From the NCBI RefSeq assembly GCF_000696095.1, contig NZ_BAYX01000008.1:124001-188000 (forward strand): a stretch of DNA of 64,000 bases, read 5' to 3'. The position numbers and the translations under genes are program-made. Below the pieces are notes generated by a model. The model saw nothing but the letters and a program-made list of their open reading frames with translations, made no database searches and was not told the origin of the DNA. Of the stretch, positions 1-7,937 are shown in pieces. Every line of letters starts with the position of its first letter. Positions within the stretch are counted from its first letter, which is position 1. Origin of the DNA: Rhizobium rhizogenes NBRC 13257. Lineage in GTDB: Bacteria; Pseudomonadota; Alphaproteobacteria; Rhizobiales; Rhizobiaceae.

Positions 1-178
1 CATGGCCGGCTCGATCACGGCAGCGCTGTTCCTGCGCCGCTTCGTGACGAAAACCCCGAGCTGGGTGCATTTCGACATCTATGGCTGGGCCCAGAACGAG
101 CGTCCCCATTCCCCGGGCGGCGGCGAGGCGCAGGCGATCCGGGCGCTGTATCATCATATTCGGGAGAGCGTGCGGTAG
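1..178 (+). CDS. Leucyl aminopeptidase family (M17) protein, C-terminal fragment
   Basis: This is the last 59 or so codons of a gene that begins before the window, ending at TAG 176-178. The visible peptide contains MAGSITAALFLRRFV, then WVHFDIYGWAQ, then a Gly-Gly-Glu-Ala-Gln tail. This resembles the end of the catalytic domain of M17 leucyl aminopeptidases, where the AGSITAALFL helix is strongly conserved. M17 enzymes are cytoplasmic two-metal peptidases that remove N-terminal residues. The catalytic residues lie upstream and cannot be checked. The NlpC/P60 gene that follows after a MarR-type gene would fit a peptide-turnover neighbourhood. Confidence 0.8.
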   Translation, partial: MAGSITAALFLRRFVTKTPSWVHFDIYGWAQNERPHSPGGGEAQAIRALYHHIRESVR

Positions 179-205
179 GGTCTGACCCGCCACCCTCTCA
201 TTCGC

Positions 206-355
206 CCTCGTGGTTCGAGGCTACGGTCCTGCGGACTTTCGCACCTCACCATGAGGGCTGCTCTTCTCGCCTGGTCACGAGATTCGCTCCACCTCATGGT
301 GAGGTGCGTTGTTACCGTAGCGTTAGCGTAGGTGACAGGGCCTCGAACCACGAGG
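206..355. repeat. Long palindromic intergenic mosaic element, copy 1
   Basis: The 179-487 gap is filled by a composite inverted repeat. CCTCGTGGTTCGAGG (206-220) and CACCTCACCATGAGG (242-256) on one side are answered by CCTCATGGTGAGGTG (292-306) and CCTCGAACCACGAGG (341-355) on the other, so the two 15-base modules pair in mirror order. Each outer module is itself partly palindromic. The same modules occur near 9.05 kb and 28.3 kb. They resemble rhizobial intergenic mosaic elements; the exact family name is not certain. No gene is supported inside. Confidence 0.8.
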
Positions 356-487
356 AGGCCACCGCAGCCATCTTCCTCCCACCCCCTCGACAAGCTCAGG
401 AGCGGGGCGAAGGGTTGGAATAAATCACCCCTTGAATCCGCCACGATCTTGGCAGAAACTGAAACGGTAGCGTAACGATCTCCGGGG

Positions 488-844
488 TTGCCTTTGCCGC
501 TTGAACTCTCTGCCTCGCAGGCTCTCGGCCTCTGGCATGGCGTGGCGCTCGAACAAGTGCGCCGCGAGGACCATGATTTGACCCTGCGGCAGACAACAAT
601 TCTCCTACAGATCTATCTCGTGCCGCCGCCGCACACCGTGCGCGGGCTTGCCGCGACGCTCGGCGTTACCAAGCCGGTCATTACGCGTGCGCTCGATACC
701 ATGGGCGAGATGGGGCTGGTCGACCGCGTGCGCGACGACCGCGATCGTCGCAATGTCATCATCAAGCGCACGGTAACCGGCGCGCTCTATCTCGAAAAGC
801 TCGGTGATCTCGTCATCGCGCAAGGCCGCAAACTATCAGTCTAG
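488..844 (+). CDS. MarR-family transcriptional regulator
   Basis: A 118-residue protein with a single winged-helix domain. The stretch from about residue 45 to 100 has the recognition helix GVTKPVITRALDTM followed by a wing containing DRDRRNVIIK, the usual MarR pattern of Asp-Arg-Asp-Arg-Arg. MarR proteins normally have about 140-150 residues, so this is a short form lacking part of the N-terminal or C-terminal dimerisation helices. The start is uncertain: an in-frame stop lies at 473-475 and the first start-type codon is TTG 488, with another TTG at 494 and no good ribosome binding site. It ends 11 bases before the NlpC/P60 gene, so the two are probably co-transcribed. The ligand and targets are unknown. 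Confidence 0.75.
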   Translation: MPLPLELSASQALGLWHGVALEQVRREDHDLTLRQTTILLQIYLVPPPHTVRGLAATLGVTKPVITRALDTMGEMGLVDRVRDDRDRRNVIIKRTVTGALYLEKLGDLVIAQGRKLSV

Positions 845-855
845 GAACCATCGTC

Positions 856-1710
856 ATGACGCTCGACCATCGCCTCAATGCCTACCGGCCGGATCTTGCC
901 GAAGCCTCTCTCCGGGGCCGGGTCGAGGCCGAGCGTTTCGTCGAGGGTGCGAGAGCGCAGGTGGTCGTCCCCGTCGTCGCGCTTCGTCCGCAGCCAGATC
1001 TGGCACGCGGCATCGATACGGAACTTTTGCTTGGCGAGGATGTCACGGTTTTCGAGCGCAAGGACGGTTGGGCCTGGGTCAAGGCGGTGTCGGACGGCTA
1101 TGTCGGCTATCTGCCCGAAGATACGATCAAGGAGGGGCTGGTCGCACCGACCCATATCGTCGTTCCGCAGCGGACTTTCCTTTATCCGGAGCCGGAACTA
1201 CGCAAGCCCTATACCGGCGTGCTCTCTATGGGCAGTCGTGTTCGTGTCACCGGCACGGCCGAGGCGCGCGGCAATCATTACGTTGTGCTGGAAGATGGCA
1301 CCGCCATTTTCGCCAAGCATGTGCAGCCGATCGGCTATAATGACGGCGGCGACTATGTGGATGTCGCCGCGAAATTCATGGAAACGCCCTATCTCTGGGG
1401 CGGCCGCTCTGGCCTTGGTGTTGACTGCTCCAGCCTGATCCAGCTTGCGCTCCTGATGACGGGCCGCGCCGCGCCGCGCGATTCCGACATGCAGGCGGCA
1501 GGGCTTGGCGAGTCGATCGCTCGCGAAGAACTGAAGCGCGGCGATTTTGTCTTCTGGAAAGGCCACGCGGCGGTGATGGAAGACGCCGAAACCATCATCC
1601 ATGCCAACGGCCACACCATGACCGTCGCACGCGAGAATTTTGCCACCGCCGTCGAGCGCATTGGCTGGCTTTATGAGTATCCGACTGGCTATCGCCGCCT
1701 CGGTGATTGA
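856..1710 (+). CDS. NlpC/P60 family cysteine peptidase with SH3-like domains
   Basis: A 284-residue protein. The C-terminal 130 residues form an NlpC/P60 domain, with the catalytic cysteine in VDCSSLIQ (near residue 193), a first histidine in WKGHAAVM and a further histidine in IHANGHTM. Residues 40-150 hold two SH3b-like repeats, including GWAWVKAVSDGYVGYLP, typical of cell-wall-binding modules. The family cleaves gamma-D-glutamyl-diaminopimelate or related peptide bonds in murein. No signal peptide is visible, so it probably acts on cytoplasmic, recycled muropeptides, in line with the aminopeptidase gene upstream. AGGA lies seven to ten bases before ATG 856. Confidence 0.88.
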   Translation: MTLDHRLNAYRPDLAEASLRGRVEAERFVEGARAQVVVPVVALRPQPDLARGIDTELLLGEDVTVFERKDGWAWVKAVSDGYVGYLPEDTIKEGLVAPTHIVVPQRTFLYPEPELRKPYTGVLSMGSRVRVTGTAEARGNHYVVLEDGTAIFAKHVQPIGYNDGGDYVDVAAKFMETPYLWGGRSGLGVDCSSLIQLALLMTGRAAPRDSDMQAAGLGESIAREELKRGDFVFWKGHAAVMEDAETIIHANGHTMTVARENFATAVERIGWLYEYPTGYRRLGD

Positions 1711-1787
1711 GCGCTGATCGGAACCGTCGCTGATCTGGACCGTTATTCTCTCGATTGAACATCGTTTTGTTCGAGAGGAGAAGCATC

Positions 1788-2027
1788 ATGCCGATTACCG
1801 CGATGGAACAGTCGATCAGGGATATTCTCGGCGACAGCCATCTTAGGCGCAGCCGCAAGATCGACCGGCTGCTCGAGCTGCAGAGCGAAGCGCGCGGCAT
1901 TCAGCGTGCCGGCAGCGAAAGCACGATGAGCGCCGACGACGGCCTTCAGGACGATCTGCGTGTGATCGAAAAGGCGCTTCAGGATCTCGGCGCCGATGTC
2001 GAGGAAAAGGGTGCAGCGACGCTGTAG
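1788..2027 (+). CDS. Small conserved-type hypothetical protein, 79 aa
   Basis: The frame is open from 1755, but ATG 1788 is preceded by GAGAGGAG at a good distance, which decides the start. The predicted protein is acidic and helical, starting MPITAMEQSIRDILGD, with no cysteine, signal peptide or membrane segment. It has many charged residues suggesting a short coiled region (residues 20-65). It converges with the amidase gene, with only 8 bases between the two stops. I do not recognise the family and give no function. Confidence 0.6.
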   Translation: MPITAMEQSIRDILGDSHLRRSRKIDRLLELQSEARGIQRAGSESTMSADDGLQDDLRVIEKALQDLGADVEEKGAATL

Positions 2028-2035
2028 CGCCGATC

Positions 2036-3427
2036 TTAGCCCGGTGCTTTCGGCCAGTTCGTCATACCGCCCGACCAGGTCTCGAAGGCTTTCGAGAGTT
2101 TCAGAACCAGCATGTCGCCAAAACGCGGTCCGACGATCTGCAGGCCGATCGGCATGCCGGAGCGGGAGAAGCCGCAATTGATCGAGGAGGCCGGCTGTTC
2201 CGACATGTTCCAGGGAACGGTGAAGCCGATATGCTCGAAGGGCAGGGCCGGATCGTTGGTGGGCGAGGCCCATTCGGCCGGATAGGAGACGATCGGATTG
2301 GTCGGCGACAGCACCGCGTCGACCTGAGTGAAGAGCTTGCCGCAGCTCTTTCGCATCTCGATCGTCTGGTTGAAGCCACGCACGGCATCGACGCCGCTGA
2401 CATCGGCGCCCCCTTTCGCCCAGCTGTGAATATAGGGCAGGATCATCTCGCGGCGCTCTTCGCTCAGATTGACGATATCGCCCCAGAAACGCGCCCGCCA
2501 GAAGACATCCAGCCCGTCGAGCATCTGCCGCGTCAGCACCGGCGCGACGTCGATGATGATGGCGCCTGCCTCTTCGAAACGTTTGGCGGCGGCAACAACG
2601 GCATCGCGCACGTCGTCGTCGACAGGCAGGCCGCAGCCGGCGTCGAGCATCAGGCCGATCTTCAGCCCGCGCACGTCAATATCGAGATCCATCCAGTCGA
2701 AGTCGTTTGGCGGCAGGCTGGTGCCGTCGCGCCAGTCGGGACGCGACAGCGTCGCCATGGAATAGGCGGCGTCCTCGACCGTGCGGGTCATCGGCCCGGC
2801 GCAGCGGCCGACATAATAAGGGTCAACTGGAATGCGGCCATGGCTCGGTTTGAAGCCGAAAATGCCGGTCCAGCCGGCCGGCAGCCGCACCGAGCCGCCG
2901 ATATCCGTGCCGATATGCAGCGGGCCGTAGCCGGCAGCGGCCGCAGCCGAAGCGCCGGCGCTGGAGCCGCCGGGGTTCTGCGAGGGATCCCAGGGGTTGC
3001 GGCTGAGCTTGTGGAAGCTGGAAAGGCCGGAGGAGAGCATGCCGTAATCGGGACAAGTGGTCTTGGCGAAGATCACCGCGCCGTCCTCACGCATCCGCGC
3101 CGCGATCGGCGCGTCCTCTGTGGCGGAAACGAGTTCGACAGCAGCCGTACCGAGCGGCACCGGCTGGCCCTTGGTCGCGATCAGTTCCTTGAGTGTCACC
3201 GGAATGCCATCCAGCGGCCCGAGCGGTGTGCCTTTTGCCCAGCGCTCGGTGGAGGCGGCTGCCTGCTTGCGCGCGTCTTCCGGGTCATAGGCGTAGAGAG
3301 CGGCAATGGTCGGCTCCCAGGCCGCGATATGCGTTTCCAGCGCCAGCCAGTATTCGCTCGGCGAAAGGCTCTTTGCGGAAAACTTCTCAAGGAGCTGGCG
3401 GATGGAAAGATCGGTCGTTTCGGTCAT
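2036..3427 (-). CDS. Amidase (amidase signature family)
   Basis: A 463-residue member of the amidase signature family, which hydrolyses carboxylic amides with a Ser-cisSer-Lys triad. The lysine is in PVTLKELIAT. The Gly/Ser-rich signature NPGGSSAGASAAAAAGYGPL and the following GTDIGGSVRLPAGW supply the two serines. The frame remains open upstream to 3589, but ATG 3427 gives the usual N-terminus (MTETTDLSIRQLL), and the extra 54 codons overlap the permease. No signal peptide is present, so it is cytoplasmic. It is last in a minus-strand run after two Dpp-type permeases (25-base gap). This suggests that it hydrolyses an imported amide or short peptide amide. The exact substrate cannot be read from sequence. 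Confidence 0.88.
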   Translation of the reverse strand: MTETTDLSIRQLLEKFSAKSLSPSEYWLALETHIAAWEPTIAALYAYDPEDARKQAAASTERWAKGTPLGPLDGIPVTLKELIATKGQPVPLGTAAVELVSATEDAPIAARMREDGAVIFAKTTCPDYGMLSSGLSSFHKLSRNPWDPSQNPGGSSAGASAAAAAGYGPLHIGTDIGGSVRLPAGWTGIFGFKPSHGRIPVDPYYVGRCAGPMTRTVEDAAYSMATLSRPDWRDGTSLPPNDFDWMDLDIDVRGLKIGLMLDAGCGLPVDDDVRDAVVAAAKRFEEAGAIIIDVAPVLTRQMLDGLDVFWRARFWGDIVNLSEERREMILPYIHSWAKGGADVSGVDAVRGFNQTIEMRKSCGKLFTQVDAVLSPTNPIVSYPAEWASPTNDPALPFEHIGFTVPWNMSEQPASSINCGFSRSGMPIGLQIVGPRFGDMLVLKLSKAFETWSGGMTNWPKAPG

Positions 3428-3452
3428 GGTCGATACTCTTCGTGGTCTGAAG

Positions 3453-4310
3453 TCAGCGGCGGGCTTCGCGCGGATCGAGAAGATCGCGCAGGCCGTCGCC
3501 AAGCATGTTGAAGCCGAGGACGGAAAGCGCGATCGCCAGGCCCGGCAGGATGGCAAGCCAGGGCGCCAGCCCGAGATAGGTCTGCGCATCCGCCAGCATC
3601 CGCCCCCAGGTTGGCGCCGGCGGCGGCACGCCGAGGCCGAGGAAGCTCAGGCCCGCTTCGGTCAGGATCGCCAGGCCGAGCTGGATCGTCGCCTGCACGA
3701 TGATGCCGCTCAAAATATTCGGCAGGACATGCCGCATGGTGATCGAGAAGGGCGTGTTGCCGATGGCGCGCGCCGCCATCACATAGTCACGGCTCCAGGC
3801 TTGCAACGCCGAACTCAGCGCCACGCGGGCAAAGACCGGAACCATGAAGGTGGCGATGGCGATGATGGCGGTCAGGCGTCCGGTGCCGAGAAACGCCCCG
3901 AGGATCATTGCAGACAGGATCGGCGGCAGCGCGAAGATGACATCGCAGGCGCGCATGACCAGCGCCTCGAACAGACCGCGCTGCGCGGCGGCGGCAACGC
4001 CGATCATCGTGCCGATCGTGCCGCCGATCGCCACCGCCGACACCGAGATCGACAGCGAATTCCAGCAGCCGGCCATCAGCATCGACAGCACGTCCCGGCC
4101 GAGCTGATCGGTGCCGAGAAGACCGAAGCCGAGCGGCGGCTGCAGCTTGTGAATGATCTGCATTTTCGCCGGCGGCAACGGCGTCCAGAAGAGCGATAGA
4201 ACGGCGACGCCGACAAGCGCGAGGATGATGATCGCGCCGATGATCAGATTGGCGCGGCGGAGCGCGCGAAAACGAAAGCGGCGAGGGGAGGCGGTTTCGG
4301 CCATGGTCAT
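3453..4310 (-). CDS. ABC transporter permease, DppC/OppC type
   Basis: A 285-residue inner-membrane protein with about six hydrophobic segments. The first (residues 20-42) follows a basic N-terminus. The cytoplasmic coupling loop appears near the C-terminus as LTEAGLSFLGLGVPPPAPTW, a hallmark of DppC/OppC permeases. Its ATG overlaps the TGA of the upstream permease by four bases (ATGA), so translation is coupled. Together with the DppB-like partner it forms the channel for a peptide, opine or similar solute. No ATPase gene is present in this locus. Confidence 0.92.
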   Translation of the reverse strand: MTMAETASPRRFRFRALRRANLIIGAIIILALVGVAVLSLFWTPLPPAKMQIIHKLQPPLGFGLLGTDQLGRDVLSMLMAGCWNSLSISVSAVAIGGTIGTMIGVAAAAQRGLFEALVMRACDVIFALPPILSAMILGAFLGTGRLTAIIAIATFMVPVFARVALSSALQAWSRDYVMAARAIGNTPFSITMRHVLPNILSGIIVQATIQLGLAILTEAGLSFLGLGVPPPAPTWGRMLADAQTYLGLAPWLAILPGLAIALSVLGFNMLGDGLRDLLDPREARR

Positions 4311-5260
4311 CGCGCCCCTCCGCTGCGAAGCCTGGGGTCGATGACCAGATAGGAGAGATCGACCAGGAAATTGACGACGATGACCAGCCCGGCGAAGAAC
4401 AGCACGACATCCTGAAGGACGATGACATCGCGCTGGCTAAGAGCCTGATAGGCGAGCCGTCCGAGGCCCGGCAGGTTGAAGACGTTCTCGATCAGCACCG
4501 CGCCGGCGACGAGAAAGGTGAATTGCAGGCCGAGAATGGTCATTACCGGCATCAGCGCATTGGGCACGACATGCCCCCAGAGCACCGCATTACGCGACAG
4601 CCCCTTGGCGACAGCGGTGCGGGCAAAATCCTCATGCAGCGTGTCGAGTACGGCCGACCGGGTGACGCGGGTCAAGACGCCCGCCTGCGGCAGGGCCAGC
4701 GCCACGGCCGGCATGATCAGTGCCTTGAGCGCCGGCCACAGGCCATTGCCCCAGCCGGGAAAGCCGACGGCCGGCATCCAGCCGAGCGAGGTGGCGAACA
4801 ACAGGATCAGCAACAGCCCCACCCAGAAGCCGGGCACGGCGATGCTCATCTGCGAAAACAGCGTGGCGATGATGTCGAAGACGCCTCCGCGTTTGGCGGC
4901 GGCGGCAACGCCGAGTGGCACCGCGATCAGGATGGAAAGTAGGATGGCGAGGATGGCGAGCGGCAACGTCACGGCCAGCCGTTCGAGGATCAGGCCGGCG
5001 ACGGGAACGCCATAGGTATAGGACATGCCGAGATCGCCGGTCAGCGCGCCGCCGAGCCACTGACCGTAGCGGAGGATCAACGACTGGTCGAGGCCCATCT
5101 CATGCCTGAGCGCCGCGAGCGTTTCCGGCGTTGCCGATGTGCCGAGTGTGATGGCGGCAGGATCGCCCGGCAGCAGGGCCATCACCGCGAAAAGCAGCAG
5201 CGAAACGGCGATCAGGGTCAGGAAAAGGCCCATGATCCGGCGGGTGAGAAGTACGATCAT
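4307..5260 (-). CDS. ABC transporter permease, DppB/OppB type
   Basis: A 317-residue permease of the DppB/OppB family. It has an N-terminal membrane helix, the conserved LLPGDPAAITLG periplasmic motif (residues 29-40), and five further helices. The C-terminal coupling loop and final helix include LGRLAYQALSQRDVIVLQ. It lies 48 bases after the substrate-binding protein gene and overlaps the next permease by four bases. The family imports peptides, nickel, glutathione or opines, so the cargo is set by the binding protein rather than by this subunit. Confidence 0.92.
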   Translation of the reverse strand: MIVLLTRRIMGLFLTLIAVSLLLFAVMALLPGDPAAITLGTSATPETLAALRHEMGLDQSLILRYGQWLGGALTGDLGMSYTYGVPVAGLILERLAVTLPLAILAILLSILIAVPLGVAAAAKRGGVFDIIATLFSQMSIAVPGFWVGLLLILLFATSLGWMPAVGFPGWGNGLWPALKALIMPAVALALPQAGVLTRVTRSAVLDTLHEDFARTAVAKGLSRNAVLWGHVVPNALMPVMTILGLQFTFLVAGAVLIENVFNLPGLGRLAYQALSQRDVIVLQDVVLFFAGLVIVVNFLVDLSYLVIDPRLRSGGAR

Positions 5261-5308
5261 TGCATGTCCATGGCCGGGTGGCGCCCGGCTGCGCGGCGCT
5301 GAAAGAGG

Positions 5309-6838
5309 TCAGTCTTCCCAGGAAACGTTGGTCAGGACGTTCGAGGGAATTGGCTCGTTCTCCCAGAGCCCTTTCAGCTTCTTGTCCCAGACGCCGAGTT
5401 TCGGCATGACGAAGAGGAAGAGCGCCGGTACATCCTCGGCGAGGATCGTCTGCGCCTGGCCGTAGAGCTTGTCCTGCTCGGCCGGATCGGCGGTGAGCTG
5501 GACCTTCTTCATCAGATCGTTGAAATCAGGGTTCTTATAGTTGAAATAATAGGGGTCGCGCGCATAGATGTCGATGTCGCGCGGCTCGGCATGGGCGACG
5601 ATGGTCATGTCGTAGTCGCGACCGGTAAAGACGTCCTGAACCCATTTCGCCGGGAATTCCGTCGGCTCGATGTTCATGGTCACGCCGATATCGGCAAACA
5701 TTGCCTGCATCACCTGGGCGCTTCTGGGCGCATAGGCCATTTGCGGCGTCTTGATGGTGAAGGTGAAGCCGTTCGGATAGCCGGCCTCCGCCAGCAGCGC
5801 CTTAGCCTTGGCGGGGTCAAAGGGCAATTTGCCCGTCAGATCCTGATAGCCCGGGTCGTTCGGCGTGTAATGGCTGCCGATCGCGGTGCCGAAGCCGGAC
5901 CAGGCGCCGTCGATGACCGTCTTGCGGTCGAGCGCCATCATCAGCGCCTGACGCACCCGCTTGTCGTCGAAGGGCTTGCGCGTGTTGTTCATGCCGGCGA
6001 CGACCTTGAGCTCGGTATTGCCGACCTTGGTCATCAGCCTGGGGTCGCCATCGAAGGAGCTCATCAGCTCAGGCGCGCCGAATTCCGGAAAGGCGTCGAG
6101 GTCGCCGGCCTTGAGGGCAGCCGCTTCCGCCTGCGGGTCGGGAATGAAACGGAAGGTCACCTTCTCCAGCTTCACGTCGACGGATTTGTTCCAGTAGTCT
6201 GGGTTCTTGGCAAGCTCGACATGGTCGCCCTTGGCCCAGGATGCGAATTTGAACGGGCCGGTGCCGACGGGCGTGGTCTTGTCGTTGGCGGTCGATTTCG
6301 GCCCGACCATGACGGAAGAGGGCCAGCCAAGCCAATAAAGCAGGCTGCCGGTCGGCGACGAAAGGTGCAGCACCAGCGTTTCGGGATTGGGCGTGTCGAT
6401 CGAGGCGATGGTGGCGAAGAAACGCTTCTGCGGATTGACGGATTTGGCGTCGCGGGCACGGTCGAGTGTGAATTTCGCCGCCGCCGAATCGAAGGTCTGG
6501 CCATCATGGAATTTGACGCCGCTCTGCAGCTTGAACGTATAGGTCAGCCCATCGGGAGAAATTTCCCAGCTCTTGGCAAGCTGCGGTATGACCTTGCCGC
6601 TCTCGTCGATTGCCACCAGCCCTTCGAAGATGTTCTGCCAGGTCACCTGTCCAATGGCGACGGGGGCGGCGATCGTCGGATCGAGGCCGGTGGGTTCGAC
6701 CGTCATGCCGATGTTCAGCGTCGTCTTGGCCGCTTCGGCCGATGTCATCCCCATCAGCAGCAGCCCCGCCGAGATTGCGGCGCCACAGGCAAGACGGCGA
6801 GCAAAATCGCCCAGGCTCGGACGTAAAAACGTGGTCAT
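5309..6838 (-). CDS. ABC transporter substrate-binding protein, family 5
   Basis: A 509-residue periplasmic binding protein of the Dpp/Opp class (SBP family 5). ATG 6838 follows AAGGGA and begins a clear signal peptide: a basic segment ending ARRL, a hydrophobic core with AISAGLLLMG, and an AEA cleavage site. The frame is open for another 64 codons upstream, but that part is not protein-like. Family features include LNIGMTVEPTGLDPT at the mature N-terminus and GLTYTFKLQSGVKFHDG near residue 100. It captures the solute for the two permeases downstream. Neighbouring peptidase and amidase genes suggest a peptide-like or amide ligand. Confidence 0.92.
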   Translation of the reverse strand: MTTFLRPSLGDFARRLACGAAISAGLLLMGMTSAEAAKTTLNIGMTVEPTGLDPTIAAPVAIGQVTWQNIFEGLVAIDESGKVIPQLAKSWEISPDGLTYTFKLQSGVKFHDGQTFDSAAAKFTLDRARDAKSVNPQKRFFATIASIDTPNPETLVLHLSSPTGSLLYWLGWPSSVMVGPKSTANDKTTPVGTGPFKFASWAKGDHVELAKNPDYWNKSVDVKLEKVTFRFIPDPQAEAAALKAGDLDAFPEFGAPELMSSFDGDPRLMTKVGNTELKVVAGMNNTRKPFDDKRVRQALMMALDRKTVIDGAWSGFGTAIGSHYTPNDPGYQDLTGKLPFDPAKAKALLAEAGYPNGFTFTIKTPQMAYAPRSAQVMQAMFADIGVTMNIEPTEFPAKWVQDVFTGRDYDMTIVAHAEPRDIDIYARDPYYFNYKNPDFNDLMKKVQLTADPAEQDKLYGQAQTILAEDVPALFLFVMPKLGVWDKKLKGLWENEPIPSNVLTNVSWED

Positions 6839-6921
6839 ATCAGTTCCCTTGGCTCTAGCTCGCAATACCGGCTTTCCCTCCGGCATACGGCCCCTTTTCG
6901 AAATAGTGTCATCTCGCAGGC

Positions 6922-6973
6922 GCACACACAATTCTAAAAATGTGTGCTCAGTGTAGCTGATATGGCTACACTG
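6922..6973. promoter_or_regulatory. Two inverted repeats upstream of the binding-protein gene: probable LysR operator
   Basis: CAGTGTAGC (6949-6957) and GCTACACTG (6965-6973) form a perfect 9-base inverted repeat with a 7-base spacer. About 20 bases nearer to the gene, CACACA (6925-6930) and TGTGTG (6941-6946) form a second inverted repeat. A pair of dyads between the end of a LysR gene and the start of its likely target operon is the expected layout of LysR recognition and activation sites. Binding itself is inferred. Confidence 0.55.
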
Positions 6974-7004
6974 ATTTTGCCCGGTTGAAATCCTTCGTCC
7001 GCGA

Positions 7005-7922
7005 TCAATCGCTTCTTCCCTTGTGGGCAACCTGTTCGCGCATAAAGCGTTCGATGAAGTCGAGAAGCTTGCCGGCGGCGAAGGAAAGCTGACGGTCCGG
7101 AGCGACGCAGAGATCGATCGGCGTCCTGATCCCCTTGCCGCCGGCGACCGGCAGCGCCACGAGCTGGCCGGCCTGGATTTCCCGTTGAACGGTCAGCGCC
7201 GGGAGCATGGTGATGGCCGCCCCTCGCAGCACCAGTTCCTTCTGCATTTCCAGCGAGCTGCTCTCGAACACCGGATCGAGCACCAGCCCTTCGCGCTCGA
7301 ACAGCGCATCGAAGGCCTGTCGAGCGCCGAAGGATCGGTCGGGCACGGCAAGCGAATGCGCCGCAAGTTCGGCAAGGGAAACCTCTTTGAGTGCCGCCAG
7401 CGAATGGCTCGTCGCGGCGATGACGTCATAGGTGATTTCGGAGCGCAGCCGCACCTTGGTTCCCGACAGCGGCGGCGCGAACAATGTCACGGCGATATCG
7501 GCCTCGGCGCCGTTGACGGCTTCGATGGCGCTGCGGGCGCTGGTGATGGTCACCTCGAAGCGCAGCTTCGGATAGCGCAGGCTGAATTCGGCAAGCGCCG
7601 GCGCCAGCAGGTTGGCGACGGTGGCGCCGCTGGCATAGACGCTGACGCGGCCGCGCTGCAGTCCCTTCAGGTCTTCGATCAGCTGATGTACATGGTCGAG
7701 TTCGCGCAGCGTCCGTCCGGCGCGCACGGCCAGCAGCTCGCCGGCGGCGGTCAGCTTGACACCGCGGGCGCTGCGTTCGACCAGCGGCGTGCCGAAATGA
7801 TATTCGAGATTTTCGATCTGCCGGCTGATCGCCGTCGGAGCGACGTTCAGGTTTTCCGCCGCCTGGCGCATGGAGTTGGTGCGTACCAGCTCGTCGAAAT
7901 AGATCAGCGCCCGGATCTGCAT
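7005..7922 (-). CDS. LysR-family transcriptional regulator
   Basis: A 305-residue LysR protein. The N-terminal helix-turn-helix covers residues 1-60 (IYFDELVRTNSMRQAAENLNV, then AISRQIENLE). A periplasmic-binding-protein-like effector domain fills residues 90-295. ATG 7922 is the family-typical start. It lies 15 bases after the P1 peptidase gene and 166 bases before the binding-protein gene, all on the same strand, rather than divergent as is usual for LysR genes. It probably senses the imported substrate and controls the transport operon through the dyads at 6922-6973. Confidence 0.9.
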   Translation of the reverse strand: MQIRALIYFDELVRTNSMRQAAENLNVAPTAISRQIENLEYHFGTPLVERSARGVKLTAAGELLAVRAGRTLRELDHVHQLIEDLKGLQRGRVSVYASGATVANLLAPALAEFSLRYPKLRFEVTITSARSAIEAVNGAEADIAVTLFAPPLSGTKVRLRSEITYDVIAATSHSLAALKEVSLAELAAHSLAVPDRSFGARQAFDALFEREGLVLDPVFESSSLEMQKELVLRGAAITMLPALTVQREIQAGQLVALPVAGGKGIRTPIDLCVAPDRQLSFAAGKLLDFIERFMREQVAHKGRSD

Positions 7923-7937
7923 GGATGAAATCTCCGG

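Noticed and set aside
206-355. Possible insertion sequence or integron site because of the strong inverted repeats
   Set aside because: There is no transposase or recombinase gene, and the modules recur as a dispersed intergenic repeat.
2231-3511. A 426-codon plus-strand open frame
   Set aside because: It is antisense to the amidase gene, has no recognisable domain and has no ribosome binding site.
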